The position numbers and the translations under genes were made by a program. A stretch of 64,000 nt of DNA from Parafrankia sp. EUN1f (GTDB taxonomy: Bacteria; Actinomycetota; Actinomycetes; Frankiales; Frankiaceae): NCBI RefSeq assembly GCF_000177675.1, contig NZ_ADGX01000015.1, forward strand, positions 27,788 to 91,787, written 5' to 3'. The notes below the pieces were generated by a model. It was given only the letters and a program-made list of their open reading frames with translations. It did not search any database and was not told where the DNA came from. Below, one piece after another: positions 8,649-16,863 of the stretch. Numbering within the stretch: position 1 is the first letter of the stretch; each line of letters starts with the position of its first letter.

Positions 8649-8675
8649 ATATTGCCATCGAGAGAGTGGAATGAG

Positions 8676-9383
8676 ATGAGTGCGGAACCGCCTCCCGTCC
8701 TCCAGGCGAAGAACCTCTCCGCCGGGTATCGACGGGTCCCCTGTGTATGGGATGTCGATCTCGACGTCCGACCCGGCGAGATCGCCGTCGTGCTCGGCCC
8801 GAACGGGGCCGGGAAGACCACCACCCTGCTCACCCTTTCCGGTGCCCTGCCCGCGCTCGGTGGTGAGATCAGGTGGAGGGGCGAGCCGACCAGGGCGCCT
8901 CTGCACCACCGCGTGCGTGGCGGTCTCGGTGTCGTTCCCGAGGAACGCTCCGTCATCTCACGGCTCTCGGTGCGTGACAACCTCCGGATCGGCCCCGGTT
9001 CCGTCGAGCGGGCGCTTGAGCTGTTTCCCGAACTGGAGCGGCTTCTCCGGCGCCGGGCCGGCCTGCTGTCCGGGGGCGAGCAGCAGATGCTCTCGACGGC
9101 CCGGGCCCTGGCGGCCGAACCAGCCGTCCTCCTCGCCGACGAGCTGTCACTGGGCCTGGCACCCAAGATCGTTGCGCGTCTCATGCGTGCGCTGCGTGAG
9201 GCCGCCGACCGCGGCGCCGGTGTTCTGCTCGTCGAGCAGCACGCCCGCCAGGCGTTGGCGGTGGCTGACCGGGCCTGCGTGCTCAGGCGTGGACGGATGG
9301 TGTGGTCGGGAACGGCCGAGGAGGCGACGCGGGACATCCGCCGGATCGAGGGCGCCTACCTCGGCGGGGCGGCCGCGGCCTGA
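8676..9383 (+). CDS. livF: ABC transporter ATP-binding protein, LivF type
   Basis: 235 residues, the usual LivF length. Walker A GPNGAGKT at 41-48, signature LSGGEQQ at 132-138, Walker B VLLADE at 152-157 (followed by LSLGLAP, with Leu where Pro is usual), and the H-loop region LLVEQHARQ. This is the second ATPase of a branched-chain-amino-acid-type importer. The other parts, fused permeases plus LivG and the binding lipoprotein, are on the opposite strand at 12082-16240. An in-frame TTG at 8652 exists, but ATG 8676 is preceded by GAGTGG and gives the normal N-terminus. It carries its own copy of the regulon operator, so it can be co-induced with the distant importer genes. Confidence 0.9.
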   Translation: MSAEPPPVLQAKNLSAGYRRVPCVWDVDLDVRPGEIAVVLGPNGAGKTTTLLTLSGALPALGGEIRWRGEPTRAPLHHRVRGGLGVVPEERSVISRLSVRDNLRIGPGSVERALELFPELERLLRRRAGLLSGGEQQMLSTARALAAEPAVLLADELSLGLAPKIVARLMRALREAADRGAGVLLVEQHARQALAVADRACVLRRGRMVWSGTAEEATRDIRRIEGAYLGGAAAA

Positions 9384-9392
9384 CCCGCGGGT

Positions 9393-9428
9393 GGCTGGCC
9401 GGCCGGGGTGCCACCCGCCCGGCCAGCC
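9393..9428. terminator. Convergent terminator hairpin
   Basis: Arms GGCTGGCCGG (9393-9402) and CCGGCCAGCC (9419-9428) with a small secondary hairpin in the loop, just after livF and before the 3' end of the Rieske gene. Probably bidirectional. Confidence 0.55.
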
Positions 9429-9573
9429 CACCGGAGCCGGGTTTCGACGCGGAGCGGCGGAAAAAAGGACGTGGTGGACACAGGTTCGGCGCTCGGCGAC
9501 GAAGGGGCGCCGGGCCCGGTGCGGTCACCGCCGCGCCGCGGGCCCGGCGCCCCGGGGCCGGTCCAGATGCGGG

Positions 9574-9897
9574 TCAGATCTGGATCTGCACGACCTCGTC
9601 CTCGACCCGGGTCGGGAACACCATCAGATCCTGGTTGAACCCGTCCGAGGACGAGGGCCGGACACAGGCGCCGGTCCGGACGTCATAACGGCTGGCGTGC
9701 TGGGGGCAGATGATGAAGCACCCCTGGTCCAGGGGGCGCCCGCCCAGCACGCTGCCCTGGTGCGGGCAGAGGTTCTGGAAGGCGAAGTACTCGCCGTCGA
9801 CGTTGGCGACGGCCACCGGGAATCCGTCGACGATGACGGTCGCGGTCTCGCCCGGCCCGATCCAGTCAACCGGAACGGCATCGTGGAAATCAGCCAC
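9574..9897 (-). CDS. Rieske [2Fe-2S] ferredoxin-like protein
   Basis: 107 residues from GTG 9897, chosen because AGGAG lies eight bases upstream; the frame extends to 9945 without support. Cluster ligands are visible as C44-x-H46 (LCPHQG) and C64-x2-H67 (CPQHAS). As a small stand-alone Rieske protein it most likely delivers electrons to an oxygenase. It is the last gene of the minus-strand operon that starts with the binding lipoprotein. No terminal oxygenase alpha subunit is in the window; the cytochrome P450 at 23892 is a conceivable but unproven partner. Confidence 0.88.
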   Translation of the reverse strand: MADFHDAVPVDWIGPGETATVIVDGFPVAVANVDGEYFAFQNLCPHQGSVLGGRPLDQGCFIICPQHASRYDVRTGACVRPSSSDGFNQDLMVFPTRVEDEVVQIQI

Positions 9898-9987
9898 TGC
9901 TTCTCCTGAATGACGGTCACTGAGCCTTTCCATCTCACGGCCCACTTCACGGATGCCGCGAGTCCGCGTCGAGATGGGGAAGGCTCA

Positions 9988-10752
9988 TTAGTAGCTGCGG
10001 GCGCGGATGACGTCGAGTTTCTGGCCGCGTGGCCGCGTGACGATGAAGACGTGGACGTCGGCCACGCTTTCGACGGTCTGGCCGCCGTGCTTGCCCATGA
10101 CCCGGCGGATGGTTCCCTCCTCCTGCAACCTCGGCCACACGATGTCGCTGTGCGCCCCGTGGTTCTCCCAGTCGGTCGACCCGCCGCCCTCGCCCAGGGC
10201 GACCCCCTGGATGAGGGTCGTCACGCGGATCTCCTCCTTCTCGAACTCCAGGTTCAGGGCCTGGCCGAGCGCCTCCAGCCCCGCCTTGGTGAGGCGGTAC
10301 ACGGATTCGAAGGGGAAGACCTCGATCGTCACCTCGGACGAGGTGTTGATGATGTCGCCGCCGCCGGCCGCCCGCAGCAGCGGAATCGCCGCCCGGCAGG
10401 TGTAGACCGGGCCCAGCAGATTGGCGCGGACCTGGGCCATGATGTCGCCGTCGGAAAGCTCGTCGAACGGGCACGGGCGGTGCAGGCCCGCGTTGTTGAT
10501 GAGGATGTCGAGCTTCCCGAACCGCTCCTCGATGGCGCCGAAGGCGCTCCGCACGCTGTCCGGGTCGCCGACGTCGGTCGGCAGGCCCACGGTGCTCGGC
10601 CCGAGCTCGTCCACGAGGGCCTTGAGGCGGTCCGGCCCCCGGGCCAGCAGCACCACCGAGGCACCCTCGGCCGCGAAGCGCCTGGCCACAGCCAGGCCCG
10701 ATCCGCTGGTCGCCCCGGTGACCGCGACAACCTTGCCCGCGAGCTGACTCAT
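9988..10752 (-). CDS. Short-chain dehydrogenase/reductase
   Basis: 254 residues. Nucleotide motif TGATSGSG at 12-19, NNAG at 86-89, Ser138/139, Tyr152-x3-Lys156 (YRLTK). The C-terminal part is SDR-like but ends in KLDVIRARSY rather than the usual dimer tail. The start codon overlaps the stop of the amidohydrolase upstream (ATGA at 10749-10752), indicating translational coupling and a joint pathway. The substrate is unknown. Confidence 0.9.
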   Translation of the reverse strand: MSQLAGKVVAVTGATSGSGLAVARRFAAEGASVVLLARGPDRLKALVDELGPSTVGLPTDVGDPDSVRSAFGAIEERFGKLDILINNAGLHRPCPFDELSDGDIMAQVRANLLGPVYTCRAAIPLLRAAGGGDIINTSSEVTIEVFPFESVYRLTKAGLEALGQALNLEFEKEEIRVTTLIQGVALGEGGGSTDWENHGAHSDIVWPRLQEEGTIRRVMGKHGGQTVESVADVHVFIVTRPRGQKLDVIRARSY

Positions 10753-12032
10753 CGGGCCAGCACCCCGATCCCCGCCGCTTCGTTGCGCCGCCGCCACTCG
10801 TCCTTCGGCATGCGGGTGGTGTCGACGTTCGCGGCCCGGGCCCGGGCCCGCAGCGCGCCGACCGTGGCCTGCTCACGCGGAATCGTCGTGAACGGGTCGA
10901 AGTCGAAGAAACGGCACGCGTTCTGCCAGGTGATCTGATGGGTCTCCGGCTCGGTCACGCCGGCCTCGGTCAGCTCGTCCCACAGCAGTTCAGGCGATTC
11001 GGGCCAGGTGGTGTCCGTGTGCGGATAGTCGGATTCCCAGGCGATGATGTCGATGCCGATGTCATGCCGGGCCTTGAGCCCGGAGAGGTCGGTGATGAAA
11101 CACCCCAGCACGTGCTCCCGGAAGATCTCCGACGGCAGCCGCCCACCGAAGTCGTTGTGCAGCCACACCTGGTTCTTCACGTGTCGGTCGGCTCGTTCGA
11201 GGTAGAAGGGAATCCACCCGATCCCGGCCTCGGAGAAGGCGATCTTCAAGGTCGGGTACTTCTCGAGAACGTGGCCGAACAGAAGATCCTGCGCGACCAG
11301 CGTCATGATCTGCGTCGACAGGATGATCGAGTGGTCCGGCGGGGCCTCCGGCGGCAGTTTCAGCAGGCCCATCCCGCCGCCGATGTGCAGACAGAGCACG
11401 GTGCCGGCGTCGACGACGGCCCGCAGCATCGGATCCCAGTAGCCGGACAGCAGGCTCGGGTAGCCCTGCGCGTGCGGCGCCTCCAGGAAACTGACGGCCC
11501 GGCAGCCCTTCGCGGCGAGCCGGCGCACCTCCGCCGCGGCGAGCTCCGCGTCCCACATCGGGAGCATTCCGATCGGGATGAAACGGCCGGGGGCACCGGC
11601 GCACCACTCGTCGATGTGCCAGTCGTTGTAGGCCTGAAGCATGATCATGGAGAGTTTCTTGTCCGGCGCCTCGGCGAACGTCCGGGCGTTGTAGCCGGCC
11701 ATGCTGGGGAAGCACATCGAGGCGAGGACGCCGTTGGCGTTCATGTCGTCGACGCGCGCGCTCAGGTCGAAACATCCGGGTCGCAGCTCGGTGTAGGTCC
11801 CGGGGTCACGGCCCCATTCCTCGGCCGGCCAGCCCACCGTGGCGGCCATCCCGAAGGGTGTGGACGTCGCCACGCCCTGGAACACCCACTGGTCGATCCC
11901 CGCGTCGTTGCGGATGACCTTCGGTGCCAGATCCCGGTACCTGGCGGGCACGTGCCGCTCGTACATGTCCGGCGGCTCGATCGAATGATCGTCGATACTG
12001 ACGAGGATCATGTCTTCTTTTTCCATGCTCAC
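10749..12032 (-). CDS. Amidohydrolase-2 family metal-dependent hydrolase
   Basis: 427 residues. N-terminal metal motif DDH (14-16), internal LHIGGG, and C-terminal AWESDYPHTDTTWP (about 335-348), all typical of amidohydrolase-2 enzymes. GTG 12032 has GAAGGG five bases upstream and is preferred; ATG codons at 12026 and 12011 are alternatives. It is distantly similar to the protein at 2538, and such paired genes are common in actinobacterial degradation clusters. It follows the fused transporter gene by 49 bases and overlaps the next SDR by four bases, so it belongs to the transporter operon. Confidence 0.87.
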   Translation of the reverse strand: MSMEKEDMILVSIDDHSIEPPDMYERHVPARYRDLAPKVIRNDAGIDQWVFQGVATSTPFGMAATVGWPAEEWGRDPGTYTELRPGCFDLSARVDDMNANGVLASMCFPSMAGYNARTFAEAPDKKLSMIMLQAYNDWHIDEWCAGAPGRFIPIGMLPMWDAELAAAEVRRLAAKGCRAVSFLEAPHAQGYPSLLSGYWDPMLRAVVDAGTVLCLHIGGGMGLLKLPPEAPPDHSIILSTQIMTLVAQDLLFGHVLEKYPTLKIAFSEAGIGWIPFYLERADRHVKNQVWLHNDFGGRLPSEIFREHVLGCFITDLSGLKARHDIGIDIIAWESDYPHTDTTWPESPELLWDELTEAGVTEPETHQITWQNACRFFDFDPFTTIPREQATVGALRARARAANVDTTRMPKDEWRRRNEAAGIGVLAR

Positions 12033-12081
12033 ACCGGCCCTTCGTTTTCCCTGATCGGATTCACTGTCTGCCGGGCTCCGC

Positions 12082-14985
12082 TCACCTGGAGAGTTCCCGG
12101 CCGACCGCGGCGACGTCCTGGCTGGCGGCCGGCTCCGCCGCAGCTGCCGGCTGGGCCGAGTGGACCGCTTCGGGCGGTTCCGCGGAACCGCTGTGCTCCG
12201 CGGACTCCGCGCTCTCCGCGCTCTCCGGGTCTTCCGTGCCGAGGTAGGCGGCGATCACCCGGGGATCCGAGCGGATCTCGGCCGGGGTCCCGGTCGCGAT
12301 GACCTTGCCGAAGTCCATGACCACCAGCCGGTCGCAGACCCGGTTGAGCATGGGCACGTCGTGTTCGACCAGGACGATGCCGATGCCCCATTCGTCCACC
12401 AGCCGGCGCAGCAGGTCGGAGAGCTCGTGGGTCTCCGACTCGTTGAGGCCGGCGGCCGGTTCGTCCAGCAGCAGGACCGAGGGCTCGGCCGCGATCGCCC
12501 GGGCGATGGCCACCTGGCGCCGGCGCCCGTAGGAGAGCTCGGACGGCAGGCGGTCGAGATCGTCGGCGAGCGCGAACATCTCGACCGCGGAGCGCGCCGC
12601 CGGTGTGAGCTGGGTGCGCCTGGGATGCACCAGGTCGGTGACGTAGGCGACCGAGTCGCGCGGGTCGGCGGCGGTGCGCAGATTCTCCAGCACGCTGAGC
12701 TGGTCGAACAGCTCCAGCGACTGGAAGGTGCGACCGATGCCGAGCAGGGCCCGGCGGCGCGGGTTGTGGGCGTCTATCCGTGCGTCGTCAAGCTGGATGG
12801 TGCCGCTCCACAGCCGGGTGAAGCCGGTGACGGCGTCGATGAAGGTGGTCTTGCCGGCCCCGTTGGGGCCCATGAGCCCGACGATCTCGCCGGGCCGGAT
12901 CTCCATCGAGACACCGCCGAGCGCGTGGACGCCGCCGAAGCGGACGGCGAGGTCCTGCACCCGCAGCACCTTGGGCGTCACCCGGTGTGCGACGGCGGGC
13001 GGGACCGCGCCGGTGCCCAGCCGCCCGCCGCCGCTTGCGGTGGGTTCCGCGGTGCCGGTGGGTTCCGCGGTGCCGGTGGGTTCCGCGGTGCCGGTGGTGC
13101 TTCGGGAGCGGCTGGCACCGCTCCCGAAGCGGGCGGTGAGCGCCGCCGGGGGCCGCCAGCCCGCGATGCGGGCCGCGAAACCGTTGGGGAAGCTGATCAG
13201 CGTGGGCGCGAGAAGCGCGGCGAGCGCGAGCGTCACGTACTGGTTGATGTCACCGTTCGGGAAGATCTCGCCGAAGATCTTGGAGGTGAGCCCGCCCGAG
13301 GTGCTGGCACCGGCGATGACGCCACCGAGCAGGAAGCCGACGCCGCCGATGACCGTGTTGATGACGACGGCGATCGAATTGAACACGTTGAACTGGTTGA
13401 AGTCGACATAGCTCGACTGGAAGGCCAGCAGAACGCCGCCGAGCCCGGCGATGGCCGCCGAGAGCGCGAACGAGACGAGCTTGGCCCCGTACACGCTGAT
13501 GCCCAGCGAGGCGGCCGCGCGTTCGTTGCCGCGTACGGCCACCAGCCGGCGGCCTGCCCGCCCGCGCCTGATGTTGCCGGCCACCACGGCGGCCAGCAGC
13601 AGGGCGGTCAGGCAGACGATGGCGTACCGCTTCGGGTGGCTGACCGGGTCGACGTCCCAACCGAACAGCGAGGCGGGTTCGACGACGGTCCCTTCCAGCC
13701 CGCCGGTCAGCGGAACGCTCTGGAAGAGGACCGCCTGAAGGGAGTAGGCGAGCCCGAAGGTGGCGATGGCCAGGTGGATGCCCCTGGTCCGCAGCGCGGG
13801 CAGGCCGACCAGGACGCCCAGGGGGACCGCCGCGACCACGCCGATGACCAGCACCAGCAGGAACGGTAGCCCGTGTTCGGCTGCGAGGCGGGAGGCGACG
13901 TAGCCGCCCCAGCCGGCGAACGCGAACTGCGCCAGCGAGAGCTGCCCACCGTAGCCGGTGACCACGACCAGCGAGACGCAGACGATCGCGCCGATGATCG
14001 TGGTGGTGAAGGCGTCCGTCCAGTTGTCCGGCGTCGACAGGATGATCACGGTCATCACCGCGACGGCGGCCGCTACCCGGCCGGGCCGCAGCACACCGGT
14101 CCCGATCTCGGGGAGCACTTCGTTGACGTGGCTGCGCAGCGGCAGCCCGCGGCCGCGTACGACCAGCACCAGCACGACGACCAGGAACGGGACCGCCTCG
14201 CCCCATCCCGCGGCGCTCACGTAGTTGGTGATCTCGGACTGGGTGATGCCGATGACCATCGAGGCCGCGAAGGCGATGGGGAAGGACGCGAAAACCGCGA
14301 CCACGCAGGTGGCCAGGGCCGGGATGATCAGCAGGATGAGCGTGTTGATGTCGAGGCCGGTGATCGGGACGATGAGGATGCCGGCCGCCCCGGCGAGCAT
14401 GGCACCCAGCGTCCAGTTGATGACGGCGACCACATCCGGCGAGTGGCCGGTGAGCTGTGCCGCGCGCTCGTTCTCGGCCACCGCGGCGGTGACGGCGCCG
14501 AACCTGCTGTACCGGTAGACCAGCCACAGGACCGCCGAGATCACCACCGCGATGGCGAGCAGGACCAGGCGGTCCGCGCCCACCGCCGGCCCGCCGAACG
14601 GGTGGACGCTGTCGGTGGGAAGGAACGACGGCACGATGTGCACCTCGGTGCCGAAGATGATGCGGCCCGCCTGCTGCAGCACCACCATCACACCGAGGGT
14701 TGCGATCACCCTGGTCAGCGGTGGTGCGTCGCGCAGTGGGCGCATCACCGCCAGGTGCATGAGGGCGCCGACGGCCCCCGAGATCGCCAGGGCCAGCACG
14801 ACGGCGGGCGCGGTCGGAACACCGGCCTCCATGTGCAGTTGGTAGAAGGCCAGGGCGCCCACCGCGGCGAACGCGCCCTGCGCGAAGTTCACGACGCCGG
14901 AGCCTCGATAGACGAGGAGAAGGCCCTGGCCGGCAAGGGCGTAGATGGCTCCCAGACCGAGGCCGAGCAAGGCGAAGCGAATCAT
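12082..14985 (-). CDS. Triple-domain fusion: LivH-LivM permeases plus LivG ATPase
   Basis: 967 residues reading without interruption. Residues about 1-290 are a LivH-type permease (GSGVVNFAQGAFAAVGALAF and later GITQSEI); about 295-615 a LivM-type permease (VTGYGGQLSLAQFAFAG, then VRGNERAAASLGIS). A Thr/Gly/Pro linker with three identical hexapeptides (about 630-648) leads to a LivG-type ATPase. Its Walker A GPNGAGKT is near 705, a degenerate LSYGRRR replaces LSGGQ, and Walker B is LLLDEP. Normally these are three genes; permease and ATPase meeting in one chain would fix their stoichiometry. With the lipoprotein (43 bases upstream) and livF it makes a full importer. The Ser/Glu/Ala-rich C-terminal tail is low complexity. 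Confidence 0.92.
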   Translation of the reverse strand: MIRFALLGLGLGAIYALAGQGLLLVYRGSGVVNFAQGAFAAVGALAFYQLHMEAGVPTAPAVVLALAISGAVGALMHLAVMRPLRDAPPLTRVIATLGVMVVLQQAGRIIFGTEVHIVPSFLPTDSVHPFGGPAVGADRLVLLAIAVVISAVLWLVYRYSRFGAVTAAVAENERAAQLTGHSPDVVAVINWTLGAMLAGAAGILIVPITGLDINTLILLIIPALATCVVAVFASFPIAFAASMVIGITQSEITNYVSAAGWGEAVPFLVVVLVLVVRGRGLPLRSHVNEVLPEIGTGVLRPGRVAAAVAVMTVIILSTPDNWTDAFTTTIIGAIVCVSLVVVTGYGGQLSLAQFAFAGWGGYVASRLAAEHGLPFLLVLVIGVVAAVPLGVLVGLPALRTRGIHLAIATFGLAYSLQAVLFQSVPLTGGLEGTVVEPASLFGWDVDPVSHPKRYAIVCLTALLLAAVVAGNIRRGRAGRRLVAVRGNERAAASLGISVYGAKLVSFALSAAIAGLGGVLLAFQSSYVDFNQFNVFNSIAVVINTVIGGVGFLLGGVIAGASTSGGLTSKIFGEIFPNGDINQYVTLALAALLAPTLISFPNGFAARIAGWRPPAALTARFGSGASRSRSTTGTAEPTGTAEPTGTAEPTASGGGRLGTGAVPPAVAHRVTPKVLRVQDLAVRFGGVHALGGVSMEIRPGEIVGLMGPNGAGKTTFIDAVTGFTRLWSGTIQLDDARIDAHNPRRRALLGIGRTFQSLELFDQLSVLENLRTAADPRDSVAYVTDLVHPRRTQLTPAARSAVEMFALADDLDRLPSELSYGRRRQVAIARAIAAEPSVLLLDEPAAGLNESETHELSDLLRRLVDEWGIGIVLVEHDVPMLNRVCDRLVVMDFGKVIATGTPAEIRSDPRVIAAYLGTEDPESAESAESAEHSGSAEPPEAVHSAQPAAAAEPAASQDVAAVGRELSR
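13043..13096. repeat. Three tandem 18-bp units in the transporter linker
   Basis: Three identical in-frame copies at 13043-13060, 13061-13078 and 13079-13096, each encoding TGTAEP. They lengthen the flexible linker between the LivM and LivG parts of the fusion protein. Confidence 0.9.
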
Positions 14986-15028
14986 CGTCGCGCTACCCCT
15001 CGGTTTCCGCCGCTCGCGCTGGTCGCGG

Positions 15029-16240
15029 TCATGGCTTCGTGAAAATCGGGACGTAGCCCTCGGAGGTCTGCTGGAGCTTGCCGTCCTTGACGACGCCTTC
15101 GACGATCTGCTGGTTGAACAGACGGGGCATCCCGGGCAGGGCGTCGAAGGGCTTGGTGGTGGAGAAGCCGTCCGGCAGCAGGCCGAAGACGTTGAAGTCG
15201 TTGAGGTTGCTGAACGCCTTCAACGTGGACTCGCGGGTGACGGGGCCGTCGATCGTGCGGGCCACCTGCGCGAACGCCCAGGTGTCGAGCCAGCCGTAGA
15301 GGCTGACCTGGTCGATGATCTTGCCGGGCTGGTATTTGGCCATCTCGTCGCGGAACCGGACGATGCCCGGCTCGTCGCTGGTGACGATGGGCAGCCCGGC
15401 GGAGACGAGGACGCCGTCGGCCTTGTCTCCGAGCGCGGACAGCGCGCTGGGCACGAGCGCGGACGCGCTGGAGGAGATCTTCTGGTCGAAGTCGCCCCCG
15501 CGGGCCACGGTGAGCCAGGCGGCGAAGTGCGTGGGCATCGCGGCGAGGGCGACAGCGTCACCTTCGGCTCCCCGGGTCACCGCGGGGGTGAGGTCGGTGG
15601 CTGTCAGGTCGATCGGGATGCTGCCCGTGATCTTCAAGCCGCGGCCGCGTTCCAGGGAGACCTCGTTGAACTGCACCGCGGAGGCGGCCTGCGCGATGTT
15701 GGTGTAGGCGACCTGGATCTTCTTGGCTCCGGCGTCGGCCAGGACGGTGCCCAGCGCCGCGCCCTCGGACCCGGCGAGCGGGAAGGAGTTCTTGGAGTTC
15801 AGTACCGACTGGCTCTGCGGCGGCGGGCCGATGTTGGGAACACCGGCAGCGGCCAGGATCGTGTTGACCTGCTCCTGGTAGGCCTCGTAGTCGCCCACCT
15901 CGGCGATGATCGTCTTGTCGGCGACCAGGTTGCGGGCGCATTCGACGGCCTTCGCCGGTCCGTCGGTGCCGCCGGCGTCGCAGACCTTGACGGTGAGCGG
16001 CCGGCCGTTGATGCCGCCGGAGGCGTTCACCGCGGAGGCCGCGGCCAGCGCTCCGTGGTAGACCTCGACGGGCGGGCTGACGCTCGACAGCGGCGTGATC
16101 ACTTCGACGACGATCGGGTCACCGGTCAGGCCCGCGGTGTCCGCCGCGGCCCCGTCGTCGGAGCCACCACCGCAGGCGGCGAGTGCGGCCGATAACAGCC
16201 CGGTCGCGGCGATCACCGCGAGTGCCCTGCGATTCTTCAT
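15029..16240 (-). CDS. ABC transporter substrate-binding lipoprotein (Leu/Ile/Val-binding family)
   Basis: 403 residues. The N-terminus is a lipoprotein signal peptide: MKNRRALAVIAATGLLSAALAAC, lipobox LAAC with Cys near residue 23, then a Gly/Ser/Asp linker. The mature part has the type I periplasmic-binding fold, with VEVITPLSSVSPPVEVYHGA and ASGGINGRPLTVKVCDAGG. The ATG at 16240 has GGGAAG upstream; an in-frame extension to 16306 lacks signal-peptide character. First gene of the minus-strand operon (binding protein, fused permeases/ATPase, amidohydrolase, SDR, Rieske). Operator copy 4 lies about 270 bases upstream. It is anchored outside the membrane and sets the importer's specificity; the ligand is unknown but probably the compound degraded by this cluster. 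Confidence 0.92.
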   Translation of the reverse strand: MKNRRALAVIAATGLLSAALAACGGGSDDGAAADTAGLTGDPIVVEVITPLSSVSPPVEVYHGALAAASAVNASGGINGRPLTVKVCDAGGTDGPAKAVECARNLVADKTIIAEVGDYEAYQEQVNTILAAAGVPNIGPPPQSQSVLNSKNSFPLAGSEGAALGTVLADAGAKKIQVAYTNIAQAASAVQFNEVSLERGRGLKITGSIPIDLTATDLTPAVTRGAEGDAVALAAMPTHFAAWLTVARGGDFDQKISSSASALVPSALSALGDKADGVLVSAGLPIVTSDEPGIVRFRDEMAKYQPGKIIDQVSLYGWLDTWAFAQVARTIDGPVTRESTLKAFSNLNDFNVFGLLPDGFSTTKPFDALPGMPRLFNQQIVEGVVKDGKLQQTSEGYVPIFTKP

Positions 16241-16509
16241 GATCGGACTTCCCTTCCCGGTGTTCTCCCTGAGAAAAGAAACGGGAGACTCGTGTGACGG
16301 CAGCACTCCAACCGGCGTTTCGGCCGGTTTCCTTCGTTTCCGGCTGGCCTGGCCCGGGACACGCCAGGCGCAGGCTCATCGGTGTTTTCTGGGCAGCGCT
16401 CATCGGCCACGGCAGGGTTCCCGTCGCGCACTGACCCACCGCACGCTGCGGGTCACTCCGGCCCGTCGGGCGCGGTTTGTCCGTTTCCGTCTCTGGAGGA
16501 ATCTCAGTT

Positions 16510-16524
16510 TTGAACTGAGTCAAA
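16510..16524. promoter_or_regulatory. Operator copy 4
   Basis: TTGAACTGAGTCAAA, a nearly perfect dyad inside an AT-rich patch, about 270 bases upstream of the binding-lipoprotein gene. Likely controls the leftward transporter operon. Confidence 0.65.
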
Positions 16525-16771
16525 TTTTGCGAGATCTACTTTTTAACAGGTGGGCGCGGGTCGCACAACCCTCTGTCCAGGTCCGATATGCGGGGAGGGC
16601 TGGCGGCGTCCGCCTGCTTCCGAGGTGCGACCCGGTTCGGCCTGGATGCCGTGGTCGCGAGGGCTGGCTCGTGGGCCTCCCCGTCGTCGGCGGGTGGGCC
16701 CGGTGCAGCTCGGGGGTCCGGTGCCGAGCTGGCGTCGCGCCCGTCCCGGGGTGCGGCCGACCCTTGCATAC

Positions 16772-16786
16772 TTTGACTCAGTCTAA
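16772..16786. promoter_or_regulatory. Operator copy 5
   Basis: TTTGACTCAGTCTAA, followed by CTATGG, 78 bases upstream of the CoA transferase start. The core differs from copy 1 at only two positions and shares its right flank pattern. Confidence 0.7.
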
Positions 16787-16863
16787 CTATGGTGTCGAGG
16801 GAGCGGCCGGGGCGACCAGCGTCCAGCAGGCTTTCAGGCCGTTAGGGAAGGGAGTTCGAGCCA

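Larger units (their letters stand above)
8270..8675. other. Divergent control region with two operators
   Basis: 406 bases between the SDR gene (leftward) and livF (rightward), with no credible gene. It holds two copies of the repeated operator at 8475-8489 and 8634-8648. An AAAGGAGG at 8615-8622 has no start codon at a usable distance. A GATAAT hexamer at 8629-8634 abuts the second operator and may be the livF -10. Confidence 0.55.
16241..16863. other. Divergent control region with two operators
   Basis: 623 bases between the binding-lipoprotein gene (leftward) and the CoA transferase (rightward). No reading frame here looks coding. It holds operator copies at 16510-16524 and 16772-16786, each in an AT-richer patch that stands out from the GC-rich surroundings and presumably marks a promoter. 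Confidence 0.6.

Noticed and set aside
12160..13869. Long plus-strand frame of 569 codons opposite the transporter fusion
   Set aside because: It is antisense to a gene with clear permease and ATPase motifs, is rich in Asp, Gly, Arg and His as GC-rich shadows are, and shows no domain or ribosome site.
16588..16776. Short frames in the 16.2-16.9 kb divergent region
   Set aside because: They are Arg/Ala/Gly-rich with no ribosome sites, and the region contains two operator copies expected in control DNA.
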